DNA of 10,400 nt from positions 1 to 10,400 of the forward strand of contig JALWRU010000513.1 in NCBI GenBank assembly GCA_026994095.1, given 5' to 3'. The translations under genes were made by a program, and so were the position numbers. The DNA comes from Nitrospira sp. (lineage in GTDB: Bacteria; Nitrospirota; JACRHL01). This document shows, one piece after another, positions 1 to 6,502 of this stretch. The notes under the pieces were generated by a model that saw only the letters and a program-made list of their open reading frames with translations, had not been told where the DNA came from and did not search any database. The first letter of the stretch is position 1. Each line of letters begins with the position of its first letter.

Positions 1-40
1 CAGCGTCTGCGGCTACCAGTCGGGTCGGCCCCGATACCAC
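1..40 (-). CDS. Possible start of a further minus-strand gene, cut by the window edge
   Basis: A GTG codon at 40 on the minus strand opens a frame that stays open to the window edge and reads MVSGPTRLVAADA. It lies 15 bases after the stop of the ankyrin gene, and a weak CAGG purine motif sits a few bases upstream. The close spacing would fit continuation of the minus-strand operon. Only 13 codons are visible, so no family can be assigned and the reading may be fortuitous. A short inverted repeat (TCGGG-5 nt-CCCGA, 20-34) falls in the same stretch and has no T-run. Confidence 0.2.
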   Translation of the reverse strand, partial: MVSGPTRLVAADA

Positions 41-55
41 ACGCCTGATGACGGC

Positions 56-2110
56 CTAAAACAGCCCGAACATTTTTTTGTCATCCTTCTTGGGAGGCGT
101 TTCCAGCAGTTCCAGCACCTCGTCGTAGCCACCCGCTTTGGCCAGCGTACGGGCCTGCTCCCGACGTTTATTACGCAGGTTGGCGTTGGCACCTGCCAGC
201 AGCAGGACCCTGACTGTCTCCACATGACCTCCGTTGGCGGCCAGCATTAAGGCGGTATTACCACGCTCGTTGCGCTCGTCAATCGCTACTGTCTCGTGCA
301 GTAGCCGTTCAACCACCTTGGCATGGCCAGCGCCTGCAGCCAACATCAGCGGGGTATTCCCCACATTGGTATGGCTACCCGGTGCAGCACCCGCAGCCAG
401 CAATGCTGAGACAATGTCCAGATGCCCTCGCCACGCGGCCAGTGACAGCGGGGAGTAGCCGCTCACATCCTTCAAGGTAATGGCACCTTTGCGCTCCAGC
501 AACTGTTTTACGGCCTTCAAATGGCCCTGCTCAATGGCCGCGAACATGGCCGTCCGACGCGCCCGATCACGCTGGTTGACCTGCGCCCCCATATCCAGCA
601 ACAGGTTGATCATCGGTACACTACCGACCTCTGCCGCGATCATCAACGGAGTGGTGCCATCCTGCTGACTTTCGTTGGGGTTGCCACCGGATTGCAGCAG
701 TCGTTTCAAGGTCTTCAAACTGCCACCACGGACCGTGGACATCAGCGCAGATGGCTGGTCAGCACCGGGCCGAATGGTCGGGTCGGCACCCGCATCCAAC
801 AATACCGATGCCACTTCATCGTGGCCTGCTTCTGCAGCCCAGATCAGCGGCGTCTTGCCATTTTTTTGCTGGACGTTCGGGTCGGCCCCCGCCCGCAACA
901 GCCGTTTGACGATGTTTACATGGCCATTCCAGGCGGCCAAACTGAGCGCCGTATGACCGTCCGGCCCGTGGGCGCTCACCTTGGCATTGAACTGCAGCAG
1001 CCGCTCAATCGCTGCATCTTCGCCCCGCCAGGCCGCTACCATCATCACACTCCAGCCCACATACAGGCGGCCATCCTTAGTGGATTTGCCATCGAGAGAG
1101 CGCATGCTCTCCAACGCTTCCAGCGTGACCTCAAGCTCTTCCGGTGAGGTGTCTTCGACCTTGGCCCCGCGCTTGACCAGTAGCGCAGCAACCTTTTTAT
1201 TCTCCAACTGGGTAGCTGTACGGTGGGCAGTCCATCCTTTTTTATTGCGGGCCTCAATGTTTGCTTTCATATCCAGCAACATGGTCACCATGGTGGTGAA
1301 GCCAGCCCGTGCAGCAAGAATCAGCGGGGTATCGCCGTTGGCATCCTTCGTATCTACAGAGATCCCGGCACGAATCAGCGTTTTAGCGGTATAGGGATGA
1401 TCATTTTGAACCGCCATCAGCAAAGCATTATCGCCGTATTCGTCCACAATGAGCGGATTGGCACCGGCCTCCAGTAGCGCCCGCACCACTTTGACCTTGC
1501 CATTGGCAGCCGCCTCCATCAGCGCGGTTCTGCCGTAATTACCCAGATGATCCACCGACGCTCCGTGGGTGAGGGCCTCCTTGACCTTCTTGAGGTCGCC
1601 CTTCTCGGCCGCCCAGATCAGGCGATCATTGGGGTTCTGGGTCTCTTTTTTAGCTGCGCCCCCCTCTTTGACCGGGGCCTTGCGGGTTCCCAGCTTGGAC
1701 TGGGCCAGCACATGCCCCTGGGCAGCGGCCTTGGTATACCACTGCTGCGACTCCGTCTCATTCGCTGTAGTGCCTGTCCCCTTTTCATACATGACGGCGA
1801 CCAGGTACTGGGATTTTTTGTCGCCGTTACGGGCGGCGCGAAGCAGCCACCGGAATGCCTGTTTGAGGTCTTTTTTCACGCCAATACCGGAGCGGTAAAG
1901 GCTGCCCAACTGGTACTGGGCCTCCTGGTCGCCCCCCTCGGCCAAGGTCAACAAAATCGTGCGGGCCTCGCCAAACTGTTTGAGGCGAATGGCCCGCTTG
2001 GCGTCGTCAACCGTTGCAGCCCACGCCAGACCGGGGCCTAACACAACCACCAATAACAGCAACGCGACCCCTTGCCGCAACCACTTGAGAAGGCGGTCAA
2101 GTGGTCCCAT
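56..2110 (-). CDS. Exported Sel1-repeat plus ankyrin-repeat protein
   Basis: The product is 684 residues. A Sec signal peptide covers residues 1-31: a basic start, a leucine/valine core and an AWA/A cleavage site. About three Sel1-like (TPR-related) repeats follow at residues 60-140, recognisable by the YQLGSLYRSGIGV and ...YEKGTG... patterns. A charged linker (145-160) leads into about 14 ankyrin repeats (161-670), with recurrent G-x-TPL-x-LAA and LL-x-AGA-x-P motifs, interrupted near 325-355 by an acidic non-ankyrin insert. The tail is lysine-rich. Both repeat classes are protein-interaction scaffolds, so no enzymatic role is visible. The signal peptide places it in the periplasm or beyond. 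ATG at 2110 is preferred over TTG at 2128 because a GGAG box lies 7 bases upstream of it. The gene overlaps the end of the flavoprotein gene by 14 bp, which suggests translational coupling. A scaffold or assembly role for the neighbouring redox proteins is only inference. Confidence 0.9.
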   Translation of the reverse strand: MGPLDRLLKWLRQGVALLLLVVVLGPGLAWAATVDDAKRAIRLKQFGEARTILLTLAEGGDQEAQYQLGSLYRSGIGVKKDLKQAFRWLLRAARNGDKKSQYLVAVMYEKGTGTTANETESQQWYTKAAAQGHVLAQSKLGTRKAPVKEGGAAKKETQNPNDRLIWAAEKGDLKKVKEALTHGASVDHLGNYGRTALMEAAANGKVKVVRALLEAGANPLIVDEYGDNALLMAVQNDHPYTAKTLIRAGISVDTKDANGDTPLILAARAGFTTMVTMLLDMKANIEARNKKGWTAHRTATQLENKKVAALLVKRGAKVEDTSPEELEVTLEALESMRSLDGKSTKDGRLYVGWSVMMVAAWRGEDAAIERLLQFNAKVSAHGPDGHTALSLAAWNGHVNIVKRLLRAGADPNVQQKNGKTPLIWAAEAGHDEVASVLLDAGADPTIRPGADQPSALMSTVRGGSLKTLKRLLQSGGNPNESQQDGTTPLMIAAEVGSVPMINLLLDMGAQVNQRDRARRTAMFAAIEQGHLKAVKQLLERKGAITLKDVSGYSPLSLAAWRGHLDIVSALLAAGAAPGSHTNVGNTPLMLAAGAGHAKVVERLLHETVAIDERNERGNTALMLAANGGHVETVRVLLLAGANANLRNKRREQARTLAKAGGYDEVLELLETPPKKDDKKMFGLF

Positions 2111-3404
2111 ATTTGGTCTCCACTTCAATGCCGATCTCTTTTAAAAACGGCGTCGGCAAGATGCCGCCTGCGCAGATGATTACTACATCGTTGGGGAATT
2201 CTTCTTCTTCACCCCCCATGGTCATCCGCACCGAATCAGGCATGATCTCTTTTACGTTGGAGGACATCATCACCCGCAGACGTCCGGCATCGCTGGCCGC
2301 TTGTACCTTTTGGCGGTTTTTTTCCTTGGCGCGGGAGAACGACTCCGAGCGGTACGAAATGGTCACGGTGGTGCCCTCTTCTTCCGAAATCACCACAGCC
2401 GCCTCCAACGCACTATCTCCTCCCCCCACCACCAGCACATGCTGCCCCACATACTGGGCCGGGTCGATCAGCCGGTAGACCACCTTGGGCTGGTCTTCAC
2501 CCGGCACTCCCAACTTACGCGGTGTGCCTCGCCGCCCGATGGCCAACAGCACCGAGCGGGTACGGTACTCGTCGCGGCTGGTTTTTACCAAAAAACCGGT
2601 TTCCGTACGGGTCACCCCCTCCACCCGCTCGTGGTAATGGATGTCCAACCCCGCTTTTTGCTCCACCTCCTGCCAGAACTCCAGCAGTTTTTCCTTGGTA
2701 GTTTCACGAAAATGCATCTTCCCTACCACCGGAAGCATGACCGGGGCAGTCATCACGATCTTGCCACGCGGAAATTGATAGACGGTCCCCCCCAGCGAGT
2801 CTTGCTCGATCGTCTCCACCTTCATTTTGGCGGCTTTGGCACCCAATGTGGCGGCGATACCGGACGGCCCTGCCCCGATAATAAGCACGTCCAGTTGATC
2901 CGGCTTGCCCATACCATCCAGTTTACGAATCCCTTCAAGGGCCTGTTTTCCCTGCTCGATGGCGTTGCGAATCAATCCCATGCCGCCCAGCTCACCGGCG
3001 ATGAACAGACCGGGCACGTTGGTCTCGAAATTCGGCTGTACTGTGGGAATGTCCATACCCCGCGTGGCGGTGCCAAACACCAGCGTGATCGCATCCACCG
3101 GGCAGGAGGTCTTGCAAGCCCCGTGACCGATACAGTAGGTCGGGTTGATGAGTTCGGCCTTGCCGTGGATGATGCCGATGACGTGGTGGCTATTTTCCGG
3201 GCACGCCCGTACGCAGGCAGCGCACCCGATACACTGGGTCGCGTCAATAATCGGATGCAACGACGCCGGTTCAATCAGACCGGCTTCCAGCGCCTCGGTT
3301 TTAACGGCGATGCTATGCGCCTCAAGACGCGCTTTCCACCACAGATAAAGGCTCAGTACCACGGCGGTAAGGCCAATGTAGATCGCTAGGTCTGCTACTA
3401 ACAT
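2097..3404 (-). CDS. Membrane-anchored 4Fe-4S / FAD / NAD(P) oxidoreductase
   Basis: The product is 435 residues. An N-terminal hydrophobic helix (about 5-23) followed by WWKAR suggests a membrane anchor with the rest in the cytoplasm. A ferredoxin-like domain follows. Cluster 1 is complete (CIGCAACVRACP, C58/C61/C64/C68). Cluster 2 reads CIGHGACKTSCP, with His94 where the second Cys is expected. The flavin domain has GAGPSG (177-182) for FAD and VVGGGDSALE (325-334) for NAD(P), as in thioredoxin-reductase-like flavoproteins, but I see no CxxC active-site disulfide, so it is unlikely to be a disulfide reductase. The motif NVPGLFIAGEL (129-139), which normally closes such flavoproteins, precedes the FAD motif, and the protein ends just after CAGGILPTPF, so the fold looks circularly permuted. 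It probably passes electrons between NAD(P)H, FAD and FeS clusters. The partner is unknown; the divergent b-type membrane protein is a candidate. The ATG has AAGGGTGG just upstream. Confidence 0.9.
   Translation of the reverse strand: MLVADLAIYIGLTAVVLSLYLWWKARLEAHSIAVKTEALEAGLIEPASLHPIIDATQCIGCAACVRACPENSHHVIGIIHGKAELINPTYCIGHGACKTSCPVDAITLVFGTATRGMDIPTVQPNFETNVPGLFIAGELGGMGLIRNAIEQGKQALEGIRKLDGMGKPDQLDVLIIGAGPSGIAATLGAKAAKMKVETIEQDSLGGTVYQFPRGKIVMTAPVMLPVVGKMHFRETTKEKLLEFWQEVEQKAGLDIHYHERVEGVTRTETGFLVKTSRDEYRTRSVLLAIGRRGTPRKLGVPGEDQPKVVYRLIDPAQYVGQHVLVVGGGDSALEAAVVISEEEGTTVTISYRSESFSRAKEKNRQKVQAASDAGRLRVMMSSNVKEIMPDSVRMTMGGEEEEFPNDVVIICAGGILPTPFLKEIGIEVETKYGTT
2118..2121 (-). promoter_or_regulatory. 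Ribosome binding site deciding the start of the ankyrin gene
   Basis: Read on the minus strand, AAGTGGAGACCAAAT precedes ATG at 2110. GGAG with a 7-base spacer is a good Shine-Dalgarno site. The in-frame TTG at 2128 lies upstream of this box and would bypass it, so the ATG is the likely start. Confidence 0.65.
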
Positions 3405-3889
3405 TCCACCCTTGGTTGTTGCGCGGGACTCATAGACCCCCTATCGGCGCCAACGATGGTCGCCTGAATCCTCCAGAGCCAGCCCTGACACCTTGGCCGG
3501 CAATGGCCTTGAAACACCCGAATCCGGCCCTGCCCTGCTTACCTAAAACCCACAGACAGTTAAGCATTTCATTGTACCCTGCCGTCACCCAAACCGTGGC
3601 GACAAAGGGCTGACAATGGGCGTCACTATCGAAACGATAAAATGTATAAAATACCGACTATCATCCCAATTCTGCCGATCCTCGGGCGACCTGTGTAAAG
3701 TCTACTCTATATTGGTACAAGTAGTGGACCACTGCAGACTTCGCCTTCACAATAACCCAAGTGGGTTGTCGCCGGTTTTTCCGGCGTAGCCAGTATGGTA
3801 TCAAATTTGCTTTGCCTCTATGGAATGGGCAGAGGCTACGGACCTCTCTCGACATTAAAATTGACTATATCAGGACCATTTATTTCCAC
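3405..3889. other. Divergent intergenic region, 485 bp
   Basis: This region separates the minus-strand flavoprotein/ankyrin pair from the plus-strand cytochrome block, so it should hold promoters for both directions. AT-rich stretches occur near 3636-3653 (GATAAAATGTATAAAAT) and at 3708-3713 (TATATT). On the minus strand, TACAAT (3571-3576) could be a -10 element. None has a convincing -35 partner at 17 bp. A small inverted repeat, TATCG-AAA-CGATA (3627-3639), could be an operator. The 3' half, from about 3698, is rich in inverted repeats and is listed separately. A 65-codon plus-strand frame at 3416-3613 looks non-coding: it has no ribosome site, is proline-rich and has no domain. Confidence 0.6.
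3698..3847 (+). promoter_or_regulatory. Candidate structured 5' leader of the cytochrome operon
   Basis: Several inverted repeats are packed into 150 bases upstream of the b-type cytochrome gene. AAGTCT (3698-3703) pairs with AGACTT (3736-3741) and encloses AGTGG-A-CCACT (3723-3733). AACCC-AAGT-GGGTT spans 3754-3767. CGCCGG-TTTTT-CCGGCG spans 3770-3786. GCCTCT (3814-3819) can pair with AGAGGC (3831-3836), but AGAGG can instead pair with CCTCT (3843-3847), giving two mutually exclusive hairpins. This is what one expects of a regulatory RNA or attenuator. No run of T follows any stem. I looked for the c-di-GMP-I riboswitch core (GGCAAACC / ACGCAAAGCC) and did not find it, so no class is assigned. 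Confidence 0.35.
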
Positions 3890-4906
3890 GTGACGACGCC
3901 TGGCGCACATCCCTCGACACCCACTACCACTGGCGCTGCCTTTGTTGCCGCGACGGGTGCTAGTGCGCCCACCGGGCAGGTGGCCAAGCCGTCGGCAGAC
4001 CGCCCGGCCAAGAAGGTGGAAACCGAGCGGCGTCGCAGCCCCCGTAAAGAGCGTGAGCAGGCCTCGTTACCTGCACGTATCGGTGCGTTTTTGTTCTTTT
4101 TTGTCTGCGCGCTTGCAGTGGTCATCGGATTTCAGCAGCGGGCCAATGCCAATCTGATAGCCGAATCCGGCCTGGGTTATGCGCTGGGCATCATCGGCGG
4201 CTCCCTGATGGTGCTGCTGCTGGGTTATCCCCTGCGTAAACGGGCACCGTTCATGCGCCGCACCGGCCCGGTCAAATACTGGTTCAGGGTACATATGTGG
4301 ATGGGCGTGATCGGCCCCCTGTGCGTGTTGTATCACGCCAACTATCAGTTGGGCTCCACCAACAGCAACGTGGCGCTGTTTTCCATGTTATTGGTGGCTG
4401 GCAGCGGGCTGATCGGTCGATTCATCTACACCAAAGTGCACTACGGCCTGTATGGTGAGCACGTTACCTTGCAGGCCCTCAGGGAAGATTCAAAAGAGGC
4501 CCGTGGCAAGCTGTCGGAAGAGTTCGCTTTTGCACCCCGTTTGCGCGGCCAGTTGCAGGCCTTTGAAAGTGACATCCTGGCCCCGGCCAAAGGCCCGGTG
4601 GATCAGATCGTCCGGTGGGTACTGCTGGGCAGCAAGATCCGCACTACACGGCGGCGATTGCGGAACTTCGCGCTCGGTGCCATCAAGCTGCGCGCTGAGC
4701 AATTACAGTGGACTTCGCGGGAACGTCGTCAACACATGCGGATGGCCAAGCGCTATATTGCAAGCTATCTCAAGACCGTCCGCTGGGTCGGCGAACTGGG
4801 ATTCTATGAACGGGTGTTCTCCTTCTGGCACGTCCTGCATGTGCCGTTATTCATCATGCTGGTATTGGCTGCGACGCTGCATATCGTCGCAGTACATATG
4901 TATTGA
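3890..4906 (+). CDS. Inner-membrane protein, candidate di-heme cytochrome b (PCC3-type conserved inner-membrane protein)
   Basis: The product is 338 residues from GTG 3890. The frame is open from GTG 3761, but that extension crosses the leader hairpins and looks non-protein-like, and neither start has a good ribosome site. The first 63 residues are Ala/Thr/Pro-rich and then strongly basic, so probably cytoplasmic. Five helices are visible at about 64-82, 95-113, 135-152, 160-178 and 315-336, with a charged 130-residue cytoplasmic insert between helices 4 and 5. Helix 3 carries H135 and H149 and helix 5 carries H317 and H331. Both pairs have HX13H spacing, the pattern used by ferric-reductase/NADPH-oxidase-type proteins to hold two stacked b hemes. 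Positive-inside topology puts H135/H317 near the cytoplasm and H149/H331 near the periplasm. No flavin or NAD domain is present. The multiheme cytochrome gene follows after a single base. The likely role is electron exchange between a cytoplasmic or quinone pool donor and that cytochrome; the direction is unknown. Confidence 0.8.
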   Translation: MTTPGAHPSTPTTTGAAFVAATGASAPTGQVAKPSADRPAKKVETERRRSPRKEREQASLPARIGAFLFFFVCALAVVIGFQQRANANLIAESGLGYALGIIGGSLMVLLLGYPLRKRAPFMRRTGPVKYWFRVHMWMGVIGPLCVLYHANYQLGSTNSNVALFSMLLVAGSGLIGRFIYTKVHYGLYGEHVTLQALREDSKEARGKLSEEFAFAPRLRGQLQAFESDILAPAKGPVDQIVRWVLLGSKIRTTRRRLRNFALGAIKLRAEQLQWTSRERRQHMRMAKRYIASYLKTVRWVGELGFYERVFSFWHVLHVPLFIMLVLAATLHIVAVHMY

Positions 4907-4907
4907 T

Positions 4908-6500
4908 GTGTCTCATGCGTACCACGTTCTATCCATCCGGCTGCTGGCCGCTTTCACCTTGGTGCTGCTGGTGCTGATGACCGCATCCCATAGCGACGCC
5001 ATGCCGTTTGAGCGACTGGTCATGCCCGGTAAGGTCATTGCTGGCCATGCGGAGTATGAGTCCGAGTGCGCCCGCTGCCACAAGCCGTTTAGCAAAGAGC
5101 GGCAAGCGGCCCTGTGTCTGGATTGTCACGATCTGGTTGATGCAGATATTCAGAACAAAACCGGCTTCCACGGCCTGACACGGGGCATCGGTGATCAGGA
5201 ATGCAAAACCTGTCATAGCGACCATCTGGGCCGCGCTGCGGATGTAGTGCAACTCGAGGTAGAAGCCTTCAACCACGACTTTACCGATTTTGAACTCAAG
5301 GGCCGCCATAGCGATCTGGCCTGCCACCGCTGCCATGCGGCCGATACCAAATATCGAGAGGCTCCCCACCGCTGTCTGTCGTGCCACGAGCGGGACGAAC
5401 CGCATCAAGGCCGGTTGGGTGAAAAATGTGGCGATTGCCATAGCGAAAAGAACTGGTCCAAGACCCGTTTCGACCACAGTGAGACCGACTTCCCGCTACA
5501 GGAAAAACACGAAGATGTTGTCTGCGCCGGGTGTCATGCCAACGAGCGCTACAAGGACACCCCCAATGTGTGTGCCTCCTGCCATGAGGTGGACGACTAC
5601 CACCGGGGCCGCTATGGCGACGAATGTGACACCTGTCACACACCGGAAGCCTGGGACAAGAGTACCTTTGAGCACAACAAAGATACCGACTTCAAACTGG
5701 TCAAAAAACATCAGGACGTGGCCTGCGACGACTGCCACTCAGGCCCGAAGTTATACGATCAGAATCTGGAGACCGAGTGCATCGGCTGCCATAAAGACGA
5801 CGATACGCATAAGGGTCGATATGGCAAAAAATGCGACGACTGCCACACCCCGGCAGGCTGGCGCAAAGCCAAGTTCGACCACGATAAAGAGACCAATTTT
5901 AAATTAAAGGGCGCCCATACCGAGCTGGAATGCACCAGTTGCCACAAGGGCACTATCGAAGATGAAAAACGGGATACAGATTGTTACGCCTGCCACCGAA
6001 AAGACGATGTGCATAAGGGCCAGCAAGGAAAGTTGTGCGATCAGTGTCACAACGAAACCGGTTGGGCAGACAAGGTCTTCTTTGACCACGACCTGACCAC
6101 CTTCCCGCTGATCGGCCTGCACGCTACCACCCCGTGTGAAGAGTGCCACATTGGATCCGAGTATAAAGACACACCAGACCGGTGTTCGGTCTGTCATGAA
6201 AAAGATGATGAGCACAAACGTGCACTGGGCAACCAGTGTGATCTGTGTCACAACCCCAACGCATGGACGCTTTGGACTTTCAACCACGACACCCAAACCG
6301 AGTTTGTTCTCGACGGCGCCCACGAGGGGTTGGCGTGTGACCGGTGTCATATGCGCCCCGTAAAACGTAACGACGTACGGGTCCCTTCGGCATGCGGCAC
6401 GTGCCACCAGCCCGACGATATTCACGACGGAGGTTTTGGCCTCCAGTGTGGCCGCTGCCATACCACAGAAGCATTTGACGAAATCCAGTTCAGGTACTGA
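4908..6500 (+). CDS. Exported 21-heme c-type cytochrome (PCC3 periplasmic-cytochrome type)
   Basis: The product is 530 residues. The Sec signal peptide ends near residue 31 (hydrophobic core LLAAFTLVLLVLMTA, then SHSDA). There is no lipobox, so the protein is likely soluble in the periplasm. I count 21 CxxCH heme c motifs, the first at residue 54 and the last at 514-518. After an opening three-heme segment (hemes 1-3), six tandem three-heme units start at residues 139, 206, 273, 342, 410 and 477. The five full units are 67-69 residues long and the last is shorter. Each unit has the order CxxCH, CxxCH, a D-x-x-H-K/R-G motif, CxxCH, a Trp, F-D/E-H, then a further His before the next unit. That gives three extra histidines per three hemes, consistent with bis-His ligation. 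GTG 4908 lies one base after the TGA of the membrane-protein gene and has no clear ribosome site, so translation is probably coupled. The frame is open further upstream, but that part is a shadow of the previous gene. Probable role: electron carrier across the periplasm. Confidence 0.9.
   Translation: MSHAYHVLSIRLLAAFTLVLLVLMTASHSDAMPFERLVMPGKVIAGHAEYESECARCHKPFSKERQAALCLDCHDLVDADIQNKTGFHGLTRGIGDQECKTCHSDHLGRAADVVQLEVEAFNHDFTDFELKGRHSDLACHRCHAADTKYREAPHRCLSCHERDEPHQGRLGEKCGDCHSEKNWSKTRFDHSETDFPLQEKHEDVVCAGCHANERYKDTPNVCASCHEVDDYHRGRYGDECDTCHTPEAWDKSTFEHNKDTDFKLVKKHQDVACDDCHSGPKLYDQNLETECIGCHKDDDTHKGRYGKKCDDCHTPAGWRKAKFDHDKETNFKLKGAHTELECTSCHKGTIEDEKRDTDCYACHRKDDVHKGQQGKLCDQCHNETGWADKVFFDHDLTTFPLIGLHATTPCEECHIGSEYKDTPDRCSVCHEKDDEHKRALGNQCDLCHNPNAWTLWTFNHDTQTEFVLDGAHEGLACDRCHMRPVKRNDVRVPSACGTCHQPDDIHDGGFGLQCGRCHTTEAFDEIQFRY
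5322..6497 (+). repeat. Six tandem three-heme modules in the 21-heme cytochrome
   Basis: Five units of 67, 67, 69, 68 and 67 codons, followed by a shorter terminal unit of about 54 codons, repeat the same three-heme pattern. Protein similarity is clear (for example YKDTPNVCASCH against YKDTPDRCSVCH). Nucleotide similarity is modest, so these duplications look older than those in the next gene. Confidence 0.85.
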
Positions 6501-6502
6501 TC

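Noticed and set aside
20..34. TCGGG/CCCGA hairpin as terminator of the minus-strand operon
   Set aside because: The stem is only 5 bp with no T-run, and it may lie inside the start of a further gene.
3416..3613. 65-codon plus-strand frame in the intergenic region
   Set aside because: Proline-rich, no ribosome site, no recognisable motif, and it begins within the upstream region of the divergent gene.
3754..3847. c-di-GMP-I (GEMM) riboswitch upstream of the cytochrome operon
   Set aside because: Such switches often control cytochromes in Geobacter-like bacteria, but the conserved core strings are absent on both strands here.
3761..3889. Longer N-terminus of the membrane protein from GTG 3761
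   Set aside because: The added 43 residues cross the leader hairpins, look unlike a protein N-terminus and have no ribosome site. Kept as an alternative only.
4452..4907. Upstream in-frame extension of the 21-heme cytochrome by about 150 codons
   Set aside because: It lies wholly within the membrane-protein gene in another frame and shows no protein character. GTG 4908 gives an immediate signal peptide.
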